From: Bacteroidota bacterium
Lineage (GTDB): Bacteria; Bacteroidota; Bacteroidia; Chitinophagales; Chitinophagaceae
Direction of reading: 5' to 3'
DNA: 51,827 bases
Assembly (NCBI GenBank): GCA_025356235.1
Contig: JANXUL010000103.1
Span: 1-51,827, forward strand
A model generated the notes under the pieces. The model was not told the origin of the DNA. It searched no databases and worked only from the letters and a program-made list of their open reading frames with translations. Position numbers and translations under genes: made by a program. Shown here in pieces: positions 17,175-24,908 of the stretch. Each line of letters starts with the position of its first letter. The stretch's first letter is position 1.

Positions 17175-18863
17175 TTATGAAGCCTCATCCGTAACACATC
17201 CTTCCGAAGCATCTTTCACATGCTGTGCATATTTAAACAATATTCCTTTCGTTGCCTTCAATGCAGGTTGTTTCCATGTTAACCTGCGTTGTGCAATTTC
17301 TTCTGCGGATACTTTTAATGTCATTTTTTTTGTAGCCACATTTAATTCTATCCTATCATCATCTTTCACCAATGCGATCAATCCACCCTGGTAAGCTTCG
17401 GGTGTAATATGTCCTACTACAAAACCATGTGTGCCGCCACTAAACCTCCCATCTGTAATGAGTGCAACGCTCTTGCCCAATCCTGCACCAATGATGGCCG
17501 ATGTGGGTTTCAACATTTCAGGCATACCCGGTGCACCCTTAGGACCTACCTGCCTGATCACCACCACATCTCCTTTTTTTATTTTTCCTGAATTAATTCC
17601 TGCAATCAGTTCCTGTTCTCCGTCAAATACCCTTGCCGGGCCCTCAAACAATTCTCCTTCTTTTCCACTGATCTTGGCTACACTTCCTCCTTCCGCTAAA
17701 TTGCCATACAGTATTTGTAAATGACCTGTTGCCTTTATTGCGTCCTCAACAGGCAGAATTATTTTTTGCTGTTCAAAATCCAGGTCAGGCGCCAGCGCTA
17801 CGTTTTCTGCAATCGTTTTACCGGTTACTGTTAAGCAGTCGCCATGCAACATCCCCTTCTTCAATAAATATTTCATCACAGCTGGAACGCCGCCATACTG
17901 GTGCAGATCTTGCATTAAATATTTACCACTCGGTTTAAAATCCGCCAATACCGGAGTTTTATCACTAATGATTTGAAAATCATCCTGCGTTAATTCAACA
18001 TCTACACTTTTTGCCATAGCTATCAAATGCAATACTGCATTGGTGCTACCACCCATTACCATCACAAGGGTAATCGCATTTTCAAAAGCCTTTCTCGTCA
18101 TGATATCTTTTGGCTTGATGTCTTTTTCCATCAATATCCTGATCGCTTTTCCTGCGTCTAAACATTCTTTCTGTTTCTCTTCACTCATTGCAGGGTTGGA
18201 AGAAGAATAGGGCAGACTCATACCCAAAGCTTCAATAGCAGACGCCATAGTGTTAGCTGTGTACATACCGCCACAGGCACCCGCACCCGGACAAGCATGC
18301 TGGATGATCCCTTTAAAATCAGCGTCACTTAACTGCCCTGCCAGTTTCTGTCCCAATGCCTCAAACGCAGAAACGATATTCAAATCCTGCCCTTTATAAT
18401 GCCCCGGTGCAATGGTTCCGCCGTACACCATAATGGACGGTCGGTTTAAACGCCCCATGGCCATAATAGATCCGGGCATATTTTTATCACAACCGGGTAA
18501 CGCGATCAAAGAATCATAATATTGTGCGCCACATACTGCTTCTATAGAATCTGCAATCAGGTCCCTGCTCACTAATGAATAACGCATACCGTCTGTACCA
18601 TTACTCATTCCGTCACTTACCCCGATCGTATTAAAGATCAGTCCCACCATATCATTTTCCCATACACCCTGTTTTACTAATTTAGCCAGGTCGTTTAAAT
18701 GCATGTTACAGGTATTGCCATCGTAGCCCATACTTACCACACCTACCTGTGCTTTTTTCAAATCATCATCTGTTAACCCTATGCCATACAGCATAGCCTG
18801 TGCAGCAGGTTGTGTGATATCCTGCGTTAGTGTTTTACTGTACTTATTAATTTCGTTTAGCAT
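17175..18863 (-). CDS. ilvD: dihydroxy-acid dehydratase
   Basis: 562 residues from ATG 18863 (RBS-like AAAGAAAAGA). The frame can be extended 17 codons to a GTG at 18914, but IlvD proteins normally begin shortly before [10 protein letters not shown]. It removes water from dihydroxy acids to give the 2-oxo acid precursors of valine and isoleucine. Iron-sulfur cysteines are probably C52 (GNTCNMH), C125 ([10 protein letters not shown]) and C197 ([12 protein letters not shown]). The stop codon falls within CATAATTAGTAATTCATAAT, a simple repeat that fills the 37-base spacer to ilvB. Confidence 0.95.
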   Translation of the reverse strand: MLNEINKYSKTLTQDITQPAAQAMLYGIGLTDDDLKKAQVGVVSMGYDGNTCNMHLNDLAKLVKQGVWENDMVGLIFNTIGVSDGMSNGTDGMRYSLVSRDLIADSIEAVCGAQYYDSLIALPGCDKNMPGSIMAMGRLNRPSIMVYGGTIAPGHYKGQDLNIVSAFEALGQKLAGQLSDADFKGIIQHACPGAGACGGMYTANTMASAIEALGMSLPYSSSNPAMSEEKQKECLDAGKAIRILMEKDIKPKDIMTRKAFENAITLVMVMGGSTNAVLHLIAMAKSVDVELTQDDFQIISDKTPVLADFKPSGKYLMQDLHQYGGVPAVMKYLLKKGMLHGDCLTVTGKTIAENVALAPDLDFEQQKIILPVEDAIKATGHLQILYGNLAEGGSVAKISGKEGELFEGPARVFDGEQELIAGINSGKIKKGDVVVIRQVGPKGAPGMPEMLKPTSAIIGAGLGKSVALITDGRFSGGTHGFVVGHITPEAYQGGLIALVKDDDRIELNVATKKMTLKVSAEEIAQRRLTWKQPALKATKGILFKYAQHVKDASEGCVTDEAS

Positions 18864-18934
18864 TCTTTTCTTTTTATCCGGCTGTATATCTTTTATCAAC
18901 TTTGGTTGTGTCACTCACTTGTACGGCAGTAATG

Positions 18935-19846
18935 TTACTCTACACCAGAAATTTCATTTACCAGTTCCTGCTTATTCTCTACAATCAGTTTTTTATAAGT
19001 ATCCTGTATTAATTTACTCACTGTATTTTCCCACGCCATGGTAAATGGTTTATCATCGAGTGATGCCAGGCCAATCACTTCTGCTGCGGTGCCGCAGAAA
19101 AAAGCGGCATCAGCTCCATACATTTCTTCTTTTGAGAATATTTTTTCTCTCACCGGTATATTCAGTTCATTGCAAAGCTCCAATACCGTAGCCCTGGTAA
19201 TACCCGGTAAAATATTTCCGGTTGTGGGTGTAAATAAAGTTCCTTCTTTTTCAAAGAATACGTTAGCGCCGGGCGCTTCTGCCACTTTATCATTCATATC
19301 AAGCAGCAAAGCTTCGTCATATCCCAGGCTCTTGGCTTCCTGACTGGCCAGGATTGAGTTCACATAATGACCCGCTGCTTTGGCATGTATCTTAAAGCCT
19401 TTGGGGTTTGGCCGTTGAAAAGAAGATGTCATAATCCTTAACAATGCATCGCCTAAAAATGGGGCCATTTCCCAGGCCTCAATCACAATAAATGATTGGG
19501 AATTCAAACCAAAACTCATATTCGCCGGAGCGTATACAACGGGGCGGATATAGGCATCCTGAAAATGATTTCGTTTTAATACTTCATAAGTTGCCGCTAT
19601 CAACTCATCTGTTGCGTAAGCATAGGGAAGGTTCAATGCCTGCGCAGATGCTTTCAATCTTTCAAAATGCGCTTCCGCTTTAAAGATCTTGGTTTCTCCC
19701 TGAACTGTTTTATAGGAACGGATACCTTCAAAAACAGAATAGCCATAATGAAATGATTGGCTATACATATCCATTTTCGCCTCCGATGCTTTTACAAAAG
19801 TACCATTGAGGTAGAGTATTGTTTTTTCGTTATAATAATTTGCCAT
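18935..19846 (-). CDS. ilvE: branched-chain amino-acid aminotransferase (class IV)
   Basis: 303 residues. It transaminates the 2-oxo acids to isoleucine, valine and leucine. The PLP lysine is K156 in IHAKAAGHYVNSILASQEAK. EALLLDMNDKVAEAPGANVFF is the class IV signature region and TGNILPGITRATVLEL follows. It is the first structural gene after the Ile/Val leader and its terminator, so its transcription should depend on terminator read-through. Confidence 0.95.
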   Translation of the reverse strand: MANYYNEKTILYLNGTFVKASEAKMDMYSQSFHYGYSVFEGIRSYKTVQGETKIFKAEAHFERLKASAQALNLPYAYATDELIAATYEVLKRNHFQDAYIRPVVYAPANMSFGLNSQSFIVIEAWEMAPFLGDALLRIMTSSFQRPNPKGFKIHAKAAGHYVNSILASQEAKSLGYDEALLLDMNDKVAEAPGANVFFEKEGTLFTPTTGNILPGITRATVLELCNELNIPVREKIFSKEEMYGADAAFFCGTAAEVIGLASLDDKPFTMAWENTVSKLIQDTYKKLIVENKQELVNEISGVE

Positions 19847-19876
19847 ACGATTTGTTTTATGCTTTGTTTTGACGGT

Positions 19877-19915
19877 TATAAAAAATAAAGCCCCGCCTTT
19901 TTGGAGGCGGGGCTT
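19877..19915 (-). terminator. intrinsic terminator / attenuator before ilvE
   Basis: On the transcribed strand AAGCCCCGCCT and AGGCGGGGCTT pair with a short loop (11-bp GC-rich stem) and are followed by TTATTTTTTATAA. It lies 31 bases after the leader-peptide stop and 30 bases before the ilvE ATG. A TGGAGG in the last codons of the leader (19951-19956) is complementary to CCTCCA at the edge of the terminator's 5' arm and could act in an alternative antiterminator fold. Confidence 0.85.
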
Positions 19916-19946
19916 ATATGCTTAGTATTTTTTACCAGATACAGAC

Positions 19947-20039
19947 TCATCCTCCATGCAGTGCAGGAATAATAATGACGATCACAATAGTAATTATCGC
20001 GATAAATGAGTTCACATTATTTGATCTGCTATTCAACAT
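19947..20039 (-). CDS. ilvL: ilv operon leader peptide (30 aa, Ile/Val-rich)
   Basis: ATG at 20039, TGA at 19947-19949. Residues 13-24 read IAIITIVIVIII: 8 Ile and 2 Val in 12 codons, followed by PALHGG. It sits about 17 bases downstream of a TTTG-N19-TATTTTCG promoter and 31 bases upstream of a strong terminator in front of ilvE. This is the classical layout of ribosome-mediated attenuation. When charged Ile or Val tRNA is scarce, stalling would expose the TGGAGG segment and prevent terminator formation; when supply is good the ribosome reaches the stop and the terminator forms. Too short for standard gene calling. The peptide itself is probably only a sensor. Confidence 0.85.
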   Translation of the reverse strand: MLNSRSNNVNSFIAIITIVIVIIIPALHGG

Positions 20040-20055
20040 GGATGATTTGTTAGAA

Positions 20056-20086
20056 CGAAAATACCCCCACCATCTCAAAAAACAAA
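20056..20086 (-). promoter_or_regulatory. promoter of the ilv leader/operon
   Basis: On the minus strand TTTG (20083-20086) is separated by exactly 19 bases from TATTTTCG (20056-20063). This matches the Bacteroidota -33/-7 consensus TTTG-N19-TAnnTTTG with one mismatch. The expected start site leaves only about 10 nucleotides before the leader ATG at 20039. Confidence 0.65.
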
Positions 20087-20147
20087 GAACTGTTACAACT
20101 ATTTTATTAAAACATGCATTTTATTTACAAACGTGCGTTAGTACCTA

Positions 20148-20180
20148 TAGTTTTAGAAAGTTGTAAACTTTCTAAAACTA
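20148..20180 (-). terminator. 15-bp hairpin overlapping the leuB stop codon
   Basis: TAGTTTTAGAAAGTT and AACTTTCTAAAACTA form a perfect 15-bp stem with a 3-base loop. The leuB TAG is the first part of the stem. No clear U-tract follows, so it may be a terminator of the leu operon or a 3'-end-stabilising hairpin. It separates the leu genes from the ilv promoter. Confidence 0.6.
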
Positions 20181-21293
20181 AATAATCGTTGAGCGGTTTA
20201 AACTGGCATTGCTGCCGCTGTTATCGGTGTCTGCATTCCTTTCTATATGATCTGTTAACAGGTCCCCAATCGCAGTGGTAGAATAATTATTGATCGGATC
20301 AATATCTTTTGAAACGAACCCGTTGGCCAATGTCCAGCCCACCGCTTCCCGCACGGCAAAAGCTTCTTCGCGCATTTGAAAATAATCGAGCAACATAGCT
20401 GCAGATAAAACAGACCCCAGCGGATTGGCAATATCTTTTCCTGCCGCCTGCGGATACGATCCATGAATGGGTTCGAACAAAGCAGTGGTATTACCCACGG
20501 AAGCGGAGGGCAATAAGCCCAGCGAGCCACTAAGCACACTGGCTTCATCACTAATAATATCACCGAACATATTTTCAGTTAACACAATATCAAACTGTGC
20601 GGGGTTAAGGATAATCTGCATGGCTGCATTATCTACAAACATATAATCTACTTTCACATCCGTGTATTGCGTGGCAATTTCCTGCACTACTTTACGCCAG
20701 AGGCGCGATGTTTCCAGTACATTGGCCTTATCTACCAATGTGAGTTTCTTTTTCCTTTTTTGTGCATATTGAAATGCCAGGTGCGATACCCGTTCAATTT
20801 CATATTTACTGTAAACGCACAGGTCAGATGCATAGGATTGATCCTCACTCAACTCTTTTTTACCAAAATAAATACCCCCTGTCAACTCACGAAAAATAAT
20901 AAAGTCAACCCCTTTTAATTGTTTACTCTTTAAGGGGGATAAATGATGTAATGAATGATACGTACTGATGGGGCGTATATTGGCAAACAATTGCAGCTCT
21001 TTCCGCAACTTTAATAAACCTTGTTCCGGCCTTACTTTAGCCGTTGGATCATTATCATATTTCGGGTGGCCAATAGCACCAAATAAGATTGCATCACTTT
21101 TTAAACAGGTTTCAATCGTTTCATCCGGTAATGGGTTGCCTGTTTTATCTATCGCATCAGCACCCATGATCCCATAACTGTAATGAAATACGTGGCCAAA
21201 CCTTTGTGCTATGGCGTTCAGCACTTTAATCGATTGCTGTGTTACTTCCGGGCCAATGCCATCTCCTAATATTATTGCGATTTGTTTTTCCAT
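20178..21293 (-). CDS. leuB: 3-isopropylmalate dehydrogenase
   Basis: 371 residues. It oxidises and decarboxylates 3-isopropylmalate with NAD in leucine synthesis. Features include ILGDGIGPEV at the N-terminus, FRELTGGIYFGKK, the substrate/metal region VDYMFVDNAAMQI, and TENMFGDIISDEASVLSGSLGLLPSAS with the conserved aspartates. The last 20 residues (about ERNADTDNSGSNASLNRS) are a polar tail beyond the usual fold. It is the last gene of leuA-leuC-leuD-leuB. Confidence 0.95.
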   Translation of the reverse strand: MEKQIAIILGDGIGPEVTQQSIKVLNAIAQRFGHVFHYSYGIMGADAIDKTGNPLPDETIETCLKSDAILFGAIGHPKYDNDPTAKVRPEQGLLKLRKELQLFANIRPISTYHSLHHLSPLKSKQLKGVDFIIFRELTGGIYFGKKELSEDQSYASDLCVYSKYEIERVSHLAFQYAQKRKKKLTLVDKANVLETSRLWRKVVQEIATQYTDVKVDYMFVDNAAMQIILNPAQFDIVLTENMFGDIISDEASVLSGSLGLLPSASVGNTTALFEPIHGSYPQAAGKDIANPLGSVLSAAMLLDYFQMREEAFAVREAVGWTLANGFVSKDIDPINNYSTTAIGDLLTDHIERNADTDNSGSNASLNRSTII

Positions 21294-21302
21294 AGTACCT
21301 CA

Positions 21303-21431
21303 CCCCTATCCCTCAGAAGGGGAATTATGTTTTAATTTTGAATCGTTTCTTTTTTATTAAATATCAAAATGATCATAGCCCAAATAATATTAATCGCCCT
21401 CCTTCCAATTTCCCCTTCAGGGTGTTAGGGG
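21303..21431 (-). repeat. composite spacer element A4 (leuD/leuB)
   Basis: In mRNA sense it starts CCCCTAACACCCTGAAGGGG at 21431, so the TAA stop of leuD is part of the element. It ends TTCCCCTTCTGAGGGATAGG, with GGTGAGG just before the leuB ATG. TTCAAAATTAA near the right end corresponds to TTCCAAAATAA of A1. The ends are inverted relative to each other, as in A1-A3. Confidence 0.7.
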
Positions 21432-22006
21432 ATACGCTCGAATGCTTCTATCGCCTGCCTATTGTTTATGAGATAATCAATATCATCATAACCATTAAGC
21501 AAACATGTTTTTTTATATACATTAATATCAAATATTTCCTGGGCGCCTGTTGCATCAATTGTGATCGTTTGTTTATCAATATCAATGCTGATGGTTGCTT
21601 CATTGCCCAGGGCAAATAATTTCACTAAAAAATCGTCGCTTACTTTTACTGGAAGTACCCCATTATTCAAGGCATTGTTTTTAAATATGTCGGCAAAAAA
21701 ACTAGATACCACAGCTTTAAAACCATAATCCTGTAATGCCCACGCAGCATGTTCCCTGGAAGAACCGCAGCCGAAATTTTTACCCGCAATCAATACCTCA
21801 CCACTATAATCCGACTTGTTCAGCACAAAATCTTTTTTCGGTTTTGTATCATCATTATTCTCATAACGCCAGTCGCGAAAAAGGTTTTTCCCAAATCCAT
21901 CCCTCGTTGTTGCCTTTAAAAAACGTGCAGGGATGATCTGGTCCGTATCCACATTCTCCATAGGTAATGGTACGAAGCGGCTGTTTATTTTTTTTAATGG
22001 TGTCAT
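21425..22006 (-). CDS. leuD: 3-isopropylmalate dehydratase small subunit
   Basis: 193 residues, normal length. It forms the isopropylmalate isomerase with LeuC. The swivelling-domain motif is [20 protein letters not shown], and [12 protein letters not shown] lies near the N-terminus. The final codons and stop (ATC CCC TAA) overlap the end of the following repeat element, so the C-terminal IP and the termination codon appear to come from the repeat. Start ATG 22006; 48 bases separate it from leuC. Confidence 0.95.
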   Translation of the reverse strand: MTPLKKINSRFVPLPMENVDTDQIIPARFLKATTRDGFGKNLFRDWRYENNDDTKPKKDFVLNKSDYSGEVLIAGKNFGCGSSREHAAWALQDYGFKAVVSSFFADIFKNNALNNGVLPVKVSDDFLVKLFALGNEATISIDIDKQTITIDATGAQEIFDINVYKKTCLLNGYDDIDYLINNRQAIEAFERIP

Positions 22007-22054
22007 TTTATATGCTTAATGGTGAACGCCGCATGCCTAACGCGTTTTTGCGTA

Positions 22055-23455
22055 CTAAATCAATTCTCTTATATCTGTTACAACACCCGTTATTGCCGCA
22101 GCGGCCGCAGTTAACGGGCTGGCCAGTAAAGTTCTCGCACCTGCACCTTGCCTGCCTTCGAAATTCCGGTTACTGGTACTAATACAATATTCTCCTGCAG
22201 GAATTTTATCTTCATTCATTCCCAAGCAGGCACTGCAACCCGCCTGACGTATTTCAAAACCGGCTTCTATAAATATTTTATCCAATCCTTCTGCATGCAC
22301 CTGCTTCGCTACCTGCTGCGATCCCGGTACGATCATCACCTGTACGTTTTTATTTTTCTGCCTGCCTTTTACCAAAGCAGCAACCAACCGCAGATCTTCA
22401 ATTCGCGAGTTGGTGCAACTGCCAATAAATACATGCTGTACAGGCATCCCCAACAATGGTTTACCCGATTCTAAGCCCATATATTGTAAGGCTTTGATGA
22501 TATTTTTTCTTTCGCCTTCATCAGGTATCGTATCGGTTACCGGTATCAATCCATTAATGGCAATGCCTAATCCTGGATTGGTACCGTAGGTAATCATGGG
22601 TTCTATTTCTGAAGCATTGATATTTATTTCAATATCGAATACTGAATCCACATCACTGTATAATTGCTTCCACTCATTCAGTTTCTGCTCCCACTGTTTT
22701 TCACCTGGTGCAAACTGGCGGCCTTTGATATAAGCAAACGTTGTATCATCCGGTGCAATCATCCCGCCCCTGGCACCCATTTCAATACTCATATTGCAAA
22801 TCGTCATCCGCGCTTCCATTGAAAGAGAGCGAATGGCTGCACCTGCATATTCTACAAAATACCCGGTGGCACCACTCGAGGTTATTTTTGAAATGATGTA
22901 AAGAATAATATCTTTTGAAACCACACTGTTAGGTAATTCACCTTCTATATTTATGCGCATCAATTTGGGTTTGGTTTGCAGCACACATTGTGATGCAAAT
23001 ACCATTTCCACTTCGCTGGTACCAATACCAAATGCGATGGCACCAAAAGCACCGTGCGTAGAGGTATGGCTATCGCCGCATACAATGGTCATACCCGGTT
23101 GTGTAATACCCAACTCAGGCCCTATCACATGCACAATTCCCTGGAATGGATGACCTAATCCGTATAATTCAATATTATGTTTTTTACAGTTTTCAATAAG
23201 TTGTTCAACCTGCAAGCGCGACAATTCATCTTTAATAGGTAAATGCTGGTTCAGTGTTGGCACATTGTGGTCTGCTGTTGCCACTACCTGCTGTGGACGA
23301 AATACTTTCAGGCCCCTTTTTTCAATGCCATTAAAGGCCTGCGGACTGGTTACTTCGTGTATGAAGTGCTTATCTATGTACAATACAGAAGGGCCCTCTT
23401 CAATTTTTTGTACTACGTGTTTGTCCCAGATTTTATCGAATAATGTCTTTGCCAT
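22055..23455 (-). CDS. leuC: 3-isopropylmalate dehydratase large subunit
   Basis: 466 residues. It is an aconitase-family [4Fe-4S] enzyme. The cluster ligands are C347 in [13 protein letters not shown] and C407/C410 in [32 protein letters not shown] is the N-terminal signature region (residues 123-145). It isomerises 2- to 3-isopropylmalate with LeuD. It follows leuA after a 70-base spacer that holds a perfect 10-bp hairpin. Confidence 0.95.
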   Translation of the reverse strand: MAKTLFDKIWDKHVVQKIEEGPSVLYIDKHFIHEVTSPQAFNGIEKRGLKVFRPQQVVATADHNVPTLNQHLPIKDELSRLQVEQLIENCKKHNIELYGLGHPFQGIVHVIGPELGITQPGMTIVCGDSHTSTHGAFGAIAFGIGTSEVEMVFASQCVLQTKPKLMRINIEGELPNSVVSKDIILYIISKITSSGATGYFVEYAGAAIRSLSMEARMTICNMSIEMGARGGMIAPDDTTFAYIKGRQFAPGEKQWEQKLNEWKQLYSDVDSVFDIEININASEIEPMITYGTNPGLGIAINGLIPVTDTIPDEGERKNIIKALQYMGLESGKPLLGMPVQHVFIGSCTNSRIEDLRLVAALVKGRQKNKNVQVMIVPGSQQVAKQVHAEGLDKIFIEAGFEIRQAGCSACLGMNEDKIPAGEYCISTSNRNFEGRQGAGARTLLASPLTAAAAAITGVVTDIRELI

Positions 23456-23469
23456 ACTGATTTAATTAA

Positions 23470-23493
23470 AGCGTGGTGTAGAAACACCACGCT
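23470..23493. repeat. perfect 10-bp hairpin in the leuA/leuC spacer
   Basis: AGCGTGGTGT (23470-23479) and ACACCACGCT (23484-23493) flank a 4-base loop. On the mRNA strand it is followed by TTAATTAAAT, not a true U-tract, so it is more likely a REP-like palindrome or RNA-stability hairpin than a terminator. Confidence 0.55.
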
Positions 23494-23525
23494 ACTCAAA
23501 CTAAAACTATACTGATGAGAAAATC

Positions 23526-24692
23526 CTAAACGGTGGCCGGCTCCGGTTTATACTCCTTTGCCAGCTGGTGCAGATCAATTTCCTCTACTTCTTTTTTTCT
23601 GTCTGCCACCTGTAAAAATGCTTCATATAGAACATCTATATCATTCCGGTTGAATTCATAGCCGATTTTTTGAAAACGGTATGCAAGGGCACTGCGGCCA
23701 CTACGTGCCGTGAGTACGATCTTGCTCCCATCTGCCCCTACTTCTTCGGGATTAATGATTTCGTAGGTTAAAGAATTTTTTAAAAATCCATCCTGGTGTA
23801 TACCGGATGAATGTGAAAATGCATTAGCCCCCACAATTGCTTTATTGGGTTGCACAGGTACCCGCATGGTATCTGCCACTTCGCGACTTAACGGGTTAAG
23901 CATTTTGGTTTGGATATTGGTATGTAAACCCAGTTGTTTGTGTTGTTTAATTACCATGACTACTTCTTCCAGTGATGTATTACCGGCCCTTTCCCCCAAT
24001 CCGTTAATGGTACACTCAATTTGCCTGGCACCACAAATCACACCTGCAATAGAATTGGCTGTGGCAAGACCCAGGTCGTTATGGCAATGACAAGAGATGA
24101 CAGCTTTGTCAATATTGGACACATTATTTACCAGGTACGCTATCTTTTCTCCATATTGGTGGGGTAAACAATAACCGGTTGTATCGGGTATGTTTACAAC
24201 GGTAGCACCGGCTTTGATCACAGCTTCTATTACGCGGGCCAGGTATCCATTTTCTGTACGGCCTGCGTCTTCGGCATAAAATTCTACATCATCTGTAAAA
24301 TTCCTGGCCCATTTTACGGCCTGCACGGCACGTTGCAATATTTCTTCCTGTGTTGTATTGAACTTGGCTTTGATATGAAAATCGGATGTGCCGATGCCTG
24401 TATGGATACGGGGGCGTTTGGCATATTTCAATGCCTGCGCGGCTACTTCTATATCTTTTTGCACGGCACGGCTAAGGCCACATACCGTTGCATTTTTTAT
24501 GATCTTGGATATTTGTGTAACTGATTCAAAATCGCCGGGACTTGAAATAGGAAAGCCTGCTTCAATTACATCAACACCCAAAGCTTCCAGTTTCAGTGCC
24601 AGTGCCAGCTTCTCTTTGGTATTGAGTTTACAGCCCGGTACTTGTTCACCATCACGCAGCGTTGTATCGAATATGAAGACTTGCTGATCCAT
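23526..24692 (-). CDS. leuA: 2-isopropylmalate synthase, short form without regulatory domain
   Basis: 388 residues against about 510 for the full-length enzyme. The TIM barrel is complete: [12 protein letters not shown] (9-20), metal ligands H202 and H204 in [15 protein letters not shown], and [17 protein letters not shown]. The protein ends after the helical linker region ([20 protein letters not shown]), so the C-terminal LeuA dimerisation/leucine-binding domain is absent. It condenses 2-oxoisovalerate with acetyl-CoA, the first committed step to leucine. A related acyl-CoA condensing role (homocitrate or citramalate synthase) is possible from the barrel alone, but the leuCDB context favours LeuA. 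A long hairpin lies 34 bases upstream. Confidence 0.92.
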   Translation of the reverse strand: MDQQVFIFDTTLRDGEQVPGCKLNTKEKLALALKLEALGVDVIEAGFPISSPGDFESVTQISKIIKNATVCGLSRAVQKDIEVAAQALKYAKRPRIHTGIGTSDFHIKAKFNTTQEEILQRAVQAVKWARNFTDDVEFYAEDAGRTENGYLARVIEAVIKAGATVVNIPDTTGYCLPHQYGEKIAYLVNNVSNIDKAVISCHCHNDLGLATANSIAGVICGARQIECTINGLGERAGNTSLEEVVMVIKQHKQLGLHTNIQTKMLNPLSREVADTMRVPVQPNKAIVGANAFSHSSGIHQDGFLKNSLTYEIINPEEVGADGSKIVLTARSGRSALAYRFQKIGYEFNRNDIDVLYEAFLQVADRKKEVEEIDLHQLAKEYKPEPATV

Positions 24693-24722
24693 TAATATTT
24701 ATTTTATCCTATAGGTAAGATG

Positions 24723-24782
24723 AAAAGACAGGCTATTTAATTTTGTTATCGGTTGCCTTTAATAACAAACAGATAGCCTGTC
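24723..24782 (-). promoter_or_regulatory. long leader hairpin upstream of leuA
   Basis: On the minus strand GACAGGCTAT (24773-24782) pairs with ATAGCCTGTC (24727-24736). An inner stem TTTGTTAT/ATAACAAA is nested, and TTTTC follows at once. The arrangement resembles a terminator or attenuator in the leuA 5' region. A TATATTCG at 24788-24795, six bases before the hairpin, could be the -7 box; the nearest TTTG is 25 bases further up, longer than usual. A 12-codon frame (ATG 24784, MTGYLFVIKGNR) lies inside but is not leucine-rich. Confidence 0.55.
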
Positions 24783-24908
24783 ATTTCCGAATATAGTTTA
24801 CTATGTACAGGATAAGAGATCAAAATTGGGGGTATTTTACACTCCATAAAGGATGTAATTTCGCCCAAAAGCCTTGCCTGTATTGGATTTTAGTATAAAT
24901 AAATTACG

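Noticed and set aside
18864-18914. GTG start for ilvD 17 codons upstream
   Set aside because: The extra residues ([16 protein letters not shown]) are not typical of IlvD, and the ATG at 18863 has a purine-rich ribosome-binding stretch.
23470-23493. Intrinsic terminator between leuA and leuC
   Set aside because: The stem is good but no U-tract follows on either strand, and the genes clearly belong to one pathway on the same strand.
24782-24784. Leucine leader peptide (12 codons starting at 24784)
   Set aside because: MTGYLFVIKGNR has a single Leu codon and lies inside the hairpin stem; no evidence of peptide-based sensing.
24693-24795. T-box riboswitch upstream of leuA
   Set aside because: No T-box core sequence or specifier-loop layout is visible, and the leader of about 90 bases is too short.
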